This document shows positions 23,118 to 32,800 of a stretch of DNA of 64,000 bases, piece by piece. Position numbers and translations under genes: made by a program. The DNA comes from Strigamia acuminata (Eukaryota > Arthropoda > Chilopoda > Geophilomorpha > Linotaeniidae), in the NCBI GenBank assembly GCA_949358305.1, contig OX442317.1, forward strand, positions 10,048,186 to 10,112,185, written 5' to 3'. The notes under the pieces are model-generated. The model saw only the letters and a list, made by a program, of their open reading frames with translations. It ran no database searches and had not been told where the DNA came from. The stretch's first letter is position 1. Every line of letters begins with the position of its first letter.

Positions 23118-23526
23118 TTACCGTAAAACCTCGGGTATAAGCCGACCCGTGTATTAGCCGACCCCCCCATTCTAGGGCACCATTTTGCTAATAAATGGTA
23201 GCTTGCGGGTATAAGCCGAGGACGTCAAAATGTTGTGAAATTTAGTCGAAAATTGGTAAAATTGACTACAATTTAGTCGAAAATTGATAAAGTTGACTAC
23301 AATTTAGTCGAAAATTGATAAAGTTGACTACAATTTAGTCAAAAATTGTTGAAATTCACCGATTGTTGGACGGTTGGTCTTATGCACAATACAAAATATT
23401 ACGAACGTAGCGCTTACGTTTTTTTTTTTTTTTTTTTTTAAGCACGCGCGTATAAGCCGACCCCCCCAATTAGCGGCCAGAATTTTGCAAAAAGTTGGTC
23501 GGCTTATACCCGAGGTTTTACGGTAA
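23118..23526. mobile_element. TIR element of about 409 bp, ends TTACCGTAAAACCTCGGG
   Basis: The left end ttaccgtaaaacctcgggta at 23118 and its continuation taagccgacc at 23138 are matched by the inverted right end (23497-23526). Both subterminal regions contain gccgaccccccc. The interior has a direct repeat of tttagtcgaaaattgataaa. Non-coding MITE-like element. Confidence 0.8.
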
Positions 23527-24239
23527 TCGTATCAGCATTGGCCTGGCCAGTCTCAATAATGTGGTCGAGACAAGACAGTTGACCATACACGGCTAAGAGC
23601 GGCTTACTGTGCTGATCACCTTAAAACAGTTGTACCTAAGGAAAGTTCTTAGGAACGGGAGTATGCATAGTTATCACTGACATTATAGAATATTTGGAAA
23701 TAATTATTGGGAAATATTTATTGCTGGTATGAATAGAAACGTTTGGAAAAACAAAATACACCGGATATGAGATTCAAGTGCACAACTGCATTTCGTACAG
23801 TACTTCTGATAAAACAAAGAAATTGCACAAGTGGAAGTTGGTAATAAACCATTCATTAATTCAAATTCCAGCAGTTTATTTCACTTTATTGTTGTTAACA
23901 TTGAATAGACATGTTGGTAGTATAAAATGAAGAAATCTTTGAAAACGAGAAGTACACAAAAACTACAAGCCGGGCGAGTTTTACTGCTAGTTTCAAAATC
24001 TACGAAAGGTAATTTTGAGCTCTAATATTTTACACGTTGGTTTAGTTCGGGGCTACTTTTGTGTTAATGCTGATTATTAGAACAATACAATTGTGAATAT
24101 TTATACTCGGATATCTCTACAAATTACCCCTACAATACAAATTATCAATCTTTTTGCCAAGCAATAAACACCCATTAATGTTTTCTTTAAAAACATGTAA
24201 AATTTCATCCCAAATGCTGATGTCTATCTCTGAAATATA

Positions 24240-24591
24240 CTACTCCGTAATTAAGTGTTTATCAAATCCTGGTGCGTCCTTTACCTTTAGTAATACAAAA
24301 CACTCACTTGTCAGATTCATATTAACCCATGTTACCAAATTAACATTTCCCTTTCCCACTTGTGACTTGTGATTTGCCCTTACCAAGTTCAATAGTAAAT
24401 GGGGAAATGATTTTAAAATCTGAAAACAGTTTCCTATCATGGCAAATGTGATCAGTTGCCCCTGTGTCTAAATACCACATTTCACAGCTATTCGGGGAAT
24501 TTATACACAGGTTCGCTTTTGATGCGTAGAAAGTCAAACAAATTGGCAGTTTATGACCATTGATTAATAGTTGCCATGAGGTTGCTTCCAA
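24240..24591 (-). pseudogene. Copia-type protease fragment (relic)
   Basis: The minus-strand frame contains MWYLDTGATDHICHDRKLF followed by IELGKGKSQVTSGKG. This is the Ty1/copia aspartic-protease region with the D-T-G-A motif, and it closely parallels the same region of copia-2 here. It then degenerates and hits stops. No LTRs were found nearby, so it is a solitary fragment just upstream of the CD36-family gene. Confidence 0.75.
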
Positions 24592-24775
24592 AAAATTAAC
24601 TAATTACTTAATTTTCAGTTACGGTATTTTTTAATTTGTCAATGAAAGTTTAAGTCAGAAAATGAACCTTGATCTTTAGTTTTATCGGATTGCAGATTTA
24701 TTTACAGCCTACCCTTATTTCATTCAATTGCTCGACTGGGTATCCATATCAGCCTTCTCCTGAAAAGTTCAAATC

Positions 24776-27700
24776 ATGAATTTAAATTTTTTGGCCGTGA
24801 AATACAAAGTGTTGTTCGGTATAGGACTAATTGGAGCTGTAGTTTTAGTAATAGGAGTAGTGCTGCCCGTGGTTCTCCCAAGCATTGTCAAAGCTAAACT
24901 AAGAGAGGCAAGTTTAATTAAACCTTACAAATCAATTTACACTTTCACAGAAAATGTTTGCATTTTTGTTTTCTAGGCACTAAGATTAGTGGAAGGTTCG
25001 GAAGTTTATACCAGATGGGTTGAACCTGAGTTTCCAATTTACAAAGAGTTCTATTTCTTCAATGTGACAAACCATAAAACTGCGTTTTTTAATGGAACTA
25101 AACCGATTCTCCAACAACTTGGACCTTATACATTTAGGTGAGTATAATGTTGTGCGTAATATTCACATGTTGAATACATTTTTTTCAATTATCTCAGAGA
25201 ATATCGTAAAAAAGTGAACATTAGTTACAATAATATTGAGGACACTATCAGTTATAACGAGATTAAATGGTGGGTTTATTTACCCAGCAAATCTAACGGT
25301 TCTTTAAGTGACAAGGTGACCAATTTAAATGTCCCTTACTTGGTAATTATCTTTTACAATTATTAATGAGTAGATACACTTTAGTGGTCTGTGAATGTGC
25401 ACACTTTTACTTTCAGTGCATTGGTTTGTCAAAAGACAAGAAGCTAAGTTTTAGTGAGAAGATAACATTACCATGGATAATAAGAAACTTTAATGCATCA
25501 GTATTTGTCACGAAAACAGTTGATGAGTTTTTATTTAAAGGATATCAGGATCCTATGATGAGTTATTTACACAACTTAACTGGAGAGGAATATTTGCCAA
25601 ATGGAATGTTTGGATATTTATATGGGGTAAATACGTAATAGCTGCATTCTAAAAGTCATTTAGACTAAACTGGGTGGTTGTATTCGTATCGATCTAACTT
25701 AAATATTGGCGACAGATTTAGTCTGCTTTCAGTAACAGTGGGCCGCCTGCACATAACATTTAAACAACAAAACAAATTTAACTCAATTTTACAGTAAACT
25801 ACATGTAGGCGTGTTCAAGTGTATGTTTTCACAGTTTTTCATGTTTTTATGAACACAGCTATCATCAAAAGCTGCAAAAAGAAGAATCATGCTGGGCTGT
25901 AATGATTTTTGAAGTGGTTTATGCCAGTTTTTGCGAGCTCAAGTTGAAACATGTCAGGGTGTCATCACATGCAAGCTTTGAGTTTGATTGGAGCGTGAAT
26001 GTAACCTTGTGCTTGGTTGAGCGGTTGTGTTTTTACTGTTTATAAACACACCAAAAACGACTTAACCAAACTTTGAACAAAATTTGCCTTTTTGAATGCA
26101 GCTACTCAAACGTCTTTTTTGAAAAAAGAATTATAAATAAATAAAAAAAAACATTTCAGAAAAACTATACTTCTGATGGAACATTTTCTATTTTCACTGG
26201 AATCAGTAATCAGGACAAATTCATGGAAATTGACACGTGGAACAAGTCAACGTAATTCACTTTTGAATTTGAGAGATTTAGATAAGATCCATCTTTGCTT
26301 AGTTTCAAATTCTAAGTTTGAAGTTGAGAGGCAGTGACAGCAGGTTGAGGAAACTGCTCACTTGTGTAAATTGTACATGTGGCCCAAAAAAGATGTGATG
26401 GGGGCTAGAATCTGAACCATAAATCATGACTTCAACAGCAATATCCATAACAGTCTATAGGTCAACAAGCTGTAGTCAGTGGGCGCAATTAGGTTCATTC
26501 AATTCATTTAATTCTCAAAAGACGAATTCACTTAAATTAGTTGAAGAAGTGATTTTGAACACCCTAAAAACTGAACTGAATTGAACTTAACACATGGCAA
26601 CAATAGCCAATAGCAGGTGCAGAAGAGGTAAGTCACTTACTTCTACGAGTGGTTTATTTCAATTTCATTCAATCTTACTCCTCTTATCGAATTTCTTTGA
26701 TTTCCTCCATTTAACATCTCTAAAAATGAGGTGAGTCTTACAGTCGACGGCGTCCTAGAATCGAAGAAAAATGGTACCATATTTGAATTCTTTTAAGTTG
26801 ACTTCTCAGAGATGTGATATAAAAAACGTCATTTCAGGTGAATAAGCATAAGTTAAGTCAATTCGTCTTTTGAGGATTTAATGCATCTAAATGTGTATTA
26901 AACTAACTAGTAAGTAAGTAAATGCCTCTTGCGTGCTCATGACTTTCGTTTTTAAACTTTAAGGAAATTGAGAATACATGTGGACCTAACTTCTAACTCT
27001 TTGGGTGACAGGCTCAATGCGTTTCACTCCCTTGCGGGTAATATCTTAAGTCACACGTACGTTCGTTGTCCGCGATAAATTGCGATGCATTGCGATGCTT
27101 TGCGATATTGCGATTATTACGATTATATCGCAAATAAATCGCAACAATCCAATATCGCATTCGCTTTCGCCAGAAGGACTTATCGCACAGACCTACTGTT
27201 AATACGAACTCTTTCTTTTAAACAAAAACTACAGCAACAATAGAAAACCAGGTAGCATCCTTTTGATAAGATCACTTACCATTTTGTTCCCTTTCATTGT
27301 TTATAAACATCTCTTTAAACAAAATTCTAAGGGAACAAAGAAACAGTATAAATTGAAATTGTTTGTGTTTGACAGTAATACCAAACTGTGGGATTCAGAA
27401 TATTGTAATATGATTAATGGAACTGGTAACACTGTCACTTGAAATTAATAATGTGTTATTAACAACAATATCTTATTCAGATGGCTCTAAATTTAAGTCA
27501 TATCTCAGCAAGAATGACACCATTTATTTATTTGACACGGAATTATGCAGGTAAACCTACTTATTGGTCTAGTCTATTTACTTTTAACTCTTTACTATAA
27601 CTTGACTATTAACTAGATAAATTCTTTCAAAGATCTATACATCTCAGATATGAAAAAGATGAGACTATACATGGAATCCCAGCATACAGATTTAGTTTGC

Positions 27701-30154
27701 CATTCTCAATGCTGGCATCTGCTGATGTTGAACCGGATAACAAATGTTTCTGTTCTAAAGACATCGGTTGTTTAAAAAGAGGTACCTTTTTCTTTGGAGT
27801 TTGTCAAAATGGTACAACGTCTAAGAACCAATAATATAACGTGTCTAACCCTTAGTATTTCCATTGCAGGTGCCTTTATTGCCCCATTATTCACAACTCT
27901 TCCCCACTTTTATAATGCTGATGAAAGCTATTATGAAGCTATAATTGGAGTCGACAAAAGTAAAGAACTCCATGACACCTTTGTAGATATAGAACCTGTA
28001 AGCATTGAACTTAATCATTATTGGTATTCAGCAAATGTTATATCTGCAATGAACAAGTGGTGGAAACACATCAACTTGTCAGTGGTTTGGGTTTGTGTAA
28101 TGTGATAGTTTTATCATTTGGCTTTTGGTGACGTCATTTGTTGTTGCTTGTTGTCTGACATTTGCATCATGTGCTTATTTTTTTAAGTTGTTGGGTCGTT
28201 GCTTGCAATTAGTGAACATCCTCTTTTTTCTTTCAGACCACAGGCTACATTGTAAGAACTAAAAGAAGAGGACAAATAAATTTAGCTCTTCGACCCATGT
28301 CTGATTTCAAGTAAGTTATATGTTTACGTGCAATTGAAAAATATCTTTTTTTGGTAATCAATTATTAAATTGCCAAACATCGAATCTCTTTTGTATTCAG
28401 TTTTCCTTATTTGTTCAATCATTTTGTAGTTCATTTTACCAAATGCTAAAAACCTAACGAAAAGGCAGTCCACTATCATTGGTGGCTGTTGGCATTGACA
28501 TTTAATTTTGTAAAGACCAAATTCTAAAAACTGAAGCCTAAATTAAAAAAAAAAATTTTTAAAGTAGTATTTAGTGTAAGTGTAACCAAGTTGCAAATTG
28601 ATTGGGTGAATTTTTAGTTGGTTGTACAGTTTTGGACATAAAATTCGTCCTAGTCCAGCTTGAAGCTCACCTGCAGAATGAGCATTTTCGGCTGTATCCA
28701 CCAGGTAGTGCAAAAACTCACTGATAAGTTGGGAAATGTTGACATTTAAATGATGTCACACAATCATCTAAACCCACGATGTGAAGGTGATTGTGTGACA
28801 TCATTTAAATGTCAATATGTCCTAACTTATCAGTGAGTTTTTGCACTACTTGGTGGATACAGCTGGAAACGCTCATTGTGCAGGCTCAATAACACAGGAA
28901 TTGTAATCTAACTGGGCAAAACAACCAATAAAAAACAAGCAGGGAAGCATTACATATTAGACTTCTAAACCCTGCCCCTAATTAAAAAATAATAATAATA
29001 AATTAACGACACAAAACAACCAATTTCGCAATTAACTCATTCAAAAGCTTCCTCGCCCAGAAAGCCGCCAAATGCGCGTAATACGCCGGCGCCGGGATGT
29101 AAACCGATCGCGTACAACGAACGTTTCATTTAGCTTCGCATTCCGTCGTTATAATTTCCCGTTTCCCGTTTCCCGTTTTCCGTCTGTCCCAAGTCTAAGC
29201 CGTCTAAGCCGCCTAAGCCGTCCATGAAAATTACGGAAATGACGTCATTTCCGTAATTTTCATGGAATACACGGCTAAAAGCGCACTAAAACCGGTTTAT
29301 TAATTCAACCGGAGGTCGGAGAAGTCTGAAAATACCTTAGGATACTAATATAGGTATGGCGAATTTAATGCCGTTGTCCGTTTGGCTCTAGCTGCGGTAG
29401 TTTTTGCGGAATCGTTGGTGACAGACGGACAGACGGACATGACCGTTTCATGAGACTTTCTAAACATAGAGTTTAGAAGTCTAAAAAAACGAAACCTTTG
29501 TTTAACTGCCAAAAGAAACCAACAAACTGTGCTAACTTTGTTTGATTGATTAAAAGCGGAAAAAGCTTATTTAGCAAATAAAATAAACATTTTAGTATCA
29601 AATAAATAAAATCCATCATTCCAATCACTTTTTACACTAAAATTCATTGAAAATAAACAGAACTACTTTTCCGCATAGTAGAGCACAGTCCCCAGTTAGG
29701 CGTTAACCGGCTTAGGCAATAGGAGTTAGGACAACATTGTGGAGGTTTTGAGCATACTGTATGTATATATAATCATTTCTTTTTACAGAGATTTTAAAGA
29801 TTTGCCTGACATGTTGTTTCCATTGTTTTGGGTTGATGAAGTAAGCTTTCTATAATGAATAATGACGGTAATTAGTAATCAATAAATTTCGATTAGAATT
29901 TTGTCTGGCCCCGTGATTTTGCAGACTCATTTTCCAACCGTGTCTTTAAACCACAAGAAATAGTTGGTGTATTGAGCAACGTATTCATAGTTCTTGGAGT
30001 CATTACATTCATTTTTTTCATATCCTTCACAGTTGTAAAATTGATGCAAAAAAAAGTAAGCTGAAACTACACATTTAGAAAAAATTAATCTATTTTATTT
30101 TTTTTACAGAGTCCAGAAATCGACCATCATTTCCAGTCTCTGCCAGTCCAATAA
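24776..30154 (+). CDS. CD36/SCARB-family scavenger receptor, 13 exons, 488 aa
   Basis: Exons: 24776-24907, 24977-25137, 25198-25342, 25417-25626, 26160-26251, 27376-27425, 27481-27550, 27633-27781, 27870-27997, 28237-28310, 29789-29840, 29897-30055 and 30110-30154. Together they give 1467 nt with every phase agreeing. The protein has the CD36 topology: an N-terminal helix (about residues 12-34), then [37 protein letters not shown] and [20 protein letters not shown]. Next come the paired cysteines of the ectodomain ([12 protein letters not shown]), several N-glycosylation sites and a C-terminal helix (about residues 440-465) with a short cytosolic tail. Members bind and transfer lipids or lipoproteins at the plasma membrane or in lysosomes. 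Intron 1 appears to be GC-AG (gag/gcaagt). AATAAA follows the stop. Confidence 0.92.
25639..26104. mobile_element. TIR element filling CD36-family intron 4
   Basis: The ends tagctgcattctaaaag and the inverted tttttgaatgcagcta lie 12 and 55 bp from the exon borders, so the element makes up most of the intron. The ends resemble those of the element at 13713-14152. Non-coding. Confidence 0.65.
26494..26893. mobile_element. Foldback/TIR element in CD36-family intron 5
   Basis: The left arm includes aattctcaaaagacgaattc and the right arm its inverted counterpart gaattgacttaac/cgtcttttgaggattt. The arms are about 40 bp with a few mismatches. No coding capacity. Confidence 0.6.
28668..28884. repeat. 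Large imperfect hairpin in CD36-family intron 10
   Basis: Arms of about 98 bp surround a loop of about 21 bp. Left-arm landmarks are gcaaaaactcactgataagt and catttaaatgatgtcacaca. The right arm is their inverted complement with roughly 10% mismatches. A transcript would fold into a long hairpin. Confidence 0.85.
28957..29484. mobile_element. TIR element of about 530 bp in CD36-family intron 10
   Basis: The ends ttagacttctaaac and gtttagaagtctaa are perfect inverted complements. The interior has cgtttcccgtttcccgt and agccgtctaagccgcctaag direct repeats, the 46-bp palindrome at 29221-29266 and gacagacggacagacggaca. Non-coding. Confidence 0.6.
29221..29266. repeat. Perfect 46-bp palindrome centred on TGACGTCA
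   Basis: Every base from 29221 to 29266 pairs with its mirror. The arm is tccatgaaaattacggaaat plus gac. The centre is a full CRE-type site, TGACGTCA. Confidence 0.9.
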
Positions 30155-30463
30155 AAATAAACATTTAGTGTTCTATAGGGAACGCCAAAACAAATGAAGT
30201 ATTGAATCTATTTGTGTGTTATTTCAACTGAATTTGGCCTTGAAAATAAAATTATGATTGTATGTATAGTTGCAGTGATCTAGGTTATTCACTGAAGAAA
30301 TGCTACTAAGTAGTCTTAGAGTTTGAAAAGTAAATAATTGATCTTTAGGGAAATTATTACAAGGGTTACATAAAATACAAATGACTATAGTTATTTGGAT
30401 GACAATAAGCTAAGTTTTAAACTAGTAACGGAAATAGGAACAATGAAAAAGTACAACAACGGT

Positions 30464-30676
30464 TGTAGATGTTATGATTCAAGATAAATACGGTTGAGTT
30501 TAATACAATGAAATGTGTGTCCTCACAGTTACACATTGAGCAGATGAGTGGGGAACACAGGAAGTGAGCACTTTATATATGGTATGAGTGTCACCACAGG
30601 ATACACAGGCAAAAAATACTCAAGCTACACTATTAATGACATCAAGTGGTGATTTTCCACATTAAATATCCCAACA
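30464..30676 (-). repeat. 3' LTR of copia-0 (about 213 bp)
   Basis: It is bounded by TGT...ACA and preceded on the element strand by the purine tract attttgggggaatt. It contains accatatataaagtgctcac, a TATA-box-like sequence. Its partner LTR is not in the window. Confidence 0.6.
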
Positions 30677-30826
30677 AATTCCCCCAAAATCAACAATTCG
30701 ATTTCGTTAACTACAAACAAACTATTTAGATAAACACAATTCAGCAAAAACAAATTCTCTTCTCATGGTAATAGGCAACTATCAATTTGAACAAATTAAA
30801 ATTAAGCACTGCACACAATAATGTTA

Positions 30827-31293
30827 TTATTCCCCCACAGTCTTTAGTCCTAGTGCTTCCAATATTCCGTTGAGGGCTGGTCCCGCTAAGGGCTTCGTTA
30901 GAAAGTCCGCCAACATCTCCTTACTAGCTACATGGTCCACGATAATGTTTCCATCCTCGATCTCTTGTTTGATGAAATGCACTTTTTGATTCAAGTGCTT
31001 GGTCCTTGTCTTTTGCGCACCGCCTCGCAACAGTTTCACTGCATTCAGGCTGTCGCAGTGCATCGTTGTGGGATTTCCGTCGTCGCCTTCTGCATTCAAT
31101 CCAATTGCGAGTTGCTTCAGCCAAATTAGTTCGCGCACTCCTTCGGTCAGCGCCAACAGCTCACTCTCTGTACTCGACATCGCAACTATCGCTTGTTTCT
31201 GGCACTTCCAGTTAATGATGGAATTTCCATCCATCGCAATAAATCCCGAAAACGATCTTGCGTTCGCCGTCCGGTCCCAGCTCGCGTCTGAAT
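30827..31293 (-). pseudogene. Copia-0 RNase H, 5' truncated by insertion
   Basis: The frame begins at SDASWDRTANARSFSGF and carries the copia RNase H pattern STESELLALTEGVRELIWLK, DSLNAVKLL, RTKHLNQKVHFIKQEI and ADFLTKPL. The normal upstream RT sequence is absent. The apparent ATG belongs to the end of the copia-1 LTR, so the first codons are not native. Confidence 0.85.
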
Positions 31294-31442
31294 TGTTGGG
31301 TTCCATTCGAGCGTTGGGTGAGTGTTGGACAGAAGAGACATCTTTTTAAGCATGGCTTAAAACCACACACAAAATGGCTGCCACTTTATTCGGCTTTTTG
31401 GCAGAGAGAGTCACTTCACTCCATAAAAGGTACAGAACAAAT
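31294..31442 (-). repeat. Copia-1 3' LTR, outer part
   Basis: The sequence matches 45732-45880 with several substitutions. It starts TGTTGGGTTCC on the plus strand and is broken by gypsy-1. The flank at 31289-31293 (tgaat) is the expected target duplication, whose partner lies outside the window. Confidence 0.8.
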
Positions 31443-31794
31443 TGTGAAGTTTCCTGTCTTCTCTTCCTGTGGGTCCGTCTTGGTTAATGAAAACCAAGTT
31501 GAAGAAATGAATTTAGAGTCTCGTGGGCACAACTGTGTTTTATGATGTTTATTCAACAAAGCTCAAACAGCAACTAACTAGTAATAAGGATTCAATCAAA
31601 CAAGAAAACTAATATCGAGAAAGTAAAATGATATATATTTAAAATGACACACATGCAAGATACATTATACTATGACTAAGCAATGACACACAAAAAAGGG
31701 AATTTAACACTTAAGATATTATTACTAACAATTAGAAAACTTTATAAAATAAAACATTACAAAATTACAAAATTAGAAAATTACAAACCTCACA
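31443..31794 (-). repeat. Gypsy-1 3' LTR
   Basis: The LTR is bounded TGTGAAG...CCTCACA on the plus strand and appears identical to 40360-40711. The adjoining tract ctctccccccctt (31795-31807) is the polypurine tract on the element strand. Confidence 0.9.
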
Positions 31795-31992
31795 CTCTCC
31801 CCCCCTTAATACTAAAAACACTTTTTTTTTACATAATCAAACCCTTCAAACTCTTTAAATATAATAACGTAATAAGATCACACACACACACACACTAACT
31901 TAAACACAATAAAATAAAAATGAAAATAAATAAATGCAAACAAAGTAATAATAAAGAAAGAAGAGAAGATAAAACTCTAACACATAGTCTTC

Positions 31993-32469
31993 CTATTGTT
32001 CTTGTCCCCACACAGGAGCTTCCTCATCCTCTTCTAGGGCCAGCTCGTAAGCGGCCAGAGCGTCATCTTGTTCCATCTGGATTCTCTCTTCTTCTCGTCG
32101 GCGCTCTTCCCTCCTCCTTCCTTCTATTATTGTCTCCCGTCGCTCAGACGGAGCCACTTCAGCGCTGGGTCTTCCCAACCTTGGGGTCGGGCCATACCTT
32201 CCGACCGCTCGTCCCCGTCCAGTTGTCCGGTCTCGGTTTTCGGGCACTACCTGCACTCCTCGGGGCACCTCTCCGTAGTAAACGGACCTTACCCCTTCGT
32301 TTGATAATGAAACCTCCAGTCGATTCAAGGGTCTGCCCCTCGGGATCTCTCTTTCGGCTCTCCTGTCTTCTTCTATCGATAATCGGTAATGCGCCTGTAA
32401 TCTCGCCACAAGCTGAGAACACAAATTCAAAAAAGAGGCAACAAACTCCAGCACTATTAGAGTCAACAT
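31993..32469 (-). CDS. Gypsy-1 fourth ORF downstream of env, unknown function
   Basis: This is a 158-residue ATG-started frame between env and the 3' LTR, a place where gypsy elements normally have no gene. The first ~24 residues (MLTLIVLEFVASFLNLCSQL) are hydrophobic, a possible membrane anchor or signal. The middle is Arg/Pro-rich and the end is acidic with Glu/Arg clusters (RREERRREEER). The base composition is visibly more GC-rich than env and pol, suggesting a separate origin. A cag acceptor about 20 nt before the ATG could allow a spliced message. I recognise no homologue. Confidence 0.55.
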   Translation of the reverse strand: MLTLIVLEFVASFLNLCSQLVARLQAHYRLSIEEDRRAEREIPRGRPLNRLEVSLSNEGVRSVYYGEVPRGVQVVPENRDRTTGRGRAVGRYGPTPRLGRPSAEVAPSERRETIIEGRRREERRREEERIQMEQDDALAAYELALEEDEEAPVWGQEQ

Positions 32470-32800
32470 TATGAATGTTATGATTCCTGTTTCAACTTCT
32501 TTCCGTAGAACTCTGTTCCTCTCCAGTTTCTGATCAAATTTCGACTATCAGTCTCCTGTTCTCTGACACACTAATTCTCACTTCACCTTTTCAATTGTCA
32601 CTTTCACATACACACTCAATTTTCATGTAGATTAAATTTTTACTCTATGCACTTTATAATTGTTTACATTCAATATTTCTAACTCTAACAACTCTTTTTT
32701 TAAAATAATTATCAAAACAGAAATACAAAATTTATGCATCAAGCTTACAATTTTCAGAGCAAAGCAGTGTTAAGCATAGCAAAAAAAAATGTTTATGAAA

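Larger units (their letters stand above)
30464..31293 (-). mobile_element. Copia-0: 3' end of a Ty1/copia element, interrupted
   Basis: On the minus strand this reads RNase H end (31293-30827), a short spacer, a polypurine tract (30677-30690) and the 3' LTR (30464-30676). The rest of the element is missing here because copia-1 is inserted at 31293/31294. The remainder is predicted beyond the right edge of the window. Confidence 0.7.

Noticed and set aside
27794..28105. Extension of CD36-family exon 9 into [17 protein letters not shown]
   Set aside because: It reads through a good donor (cct/gtaagc) into the intron; the family alignment resumes at exon 10.
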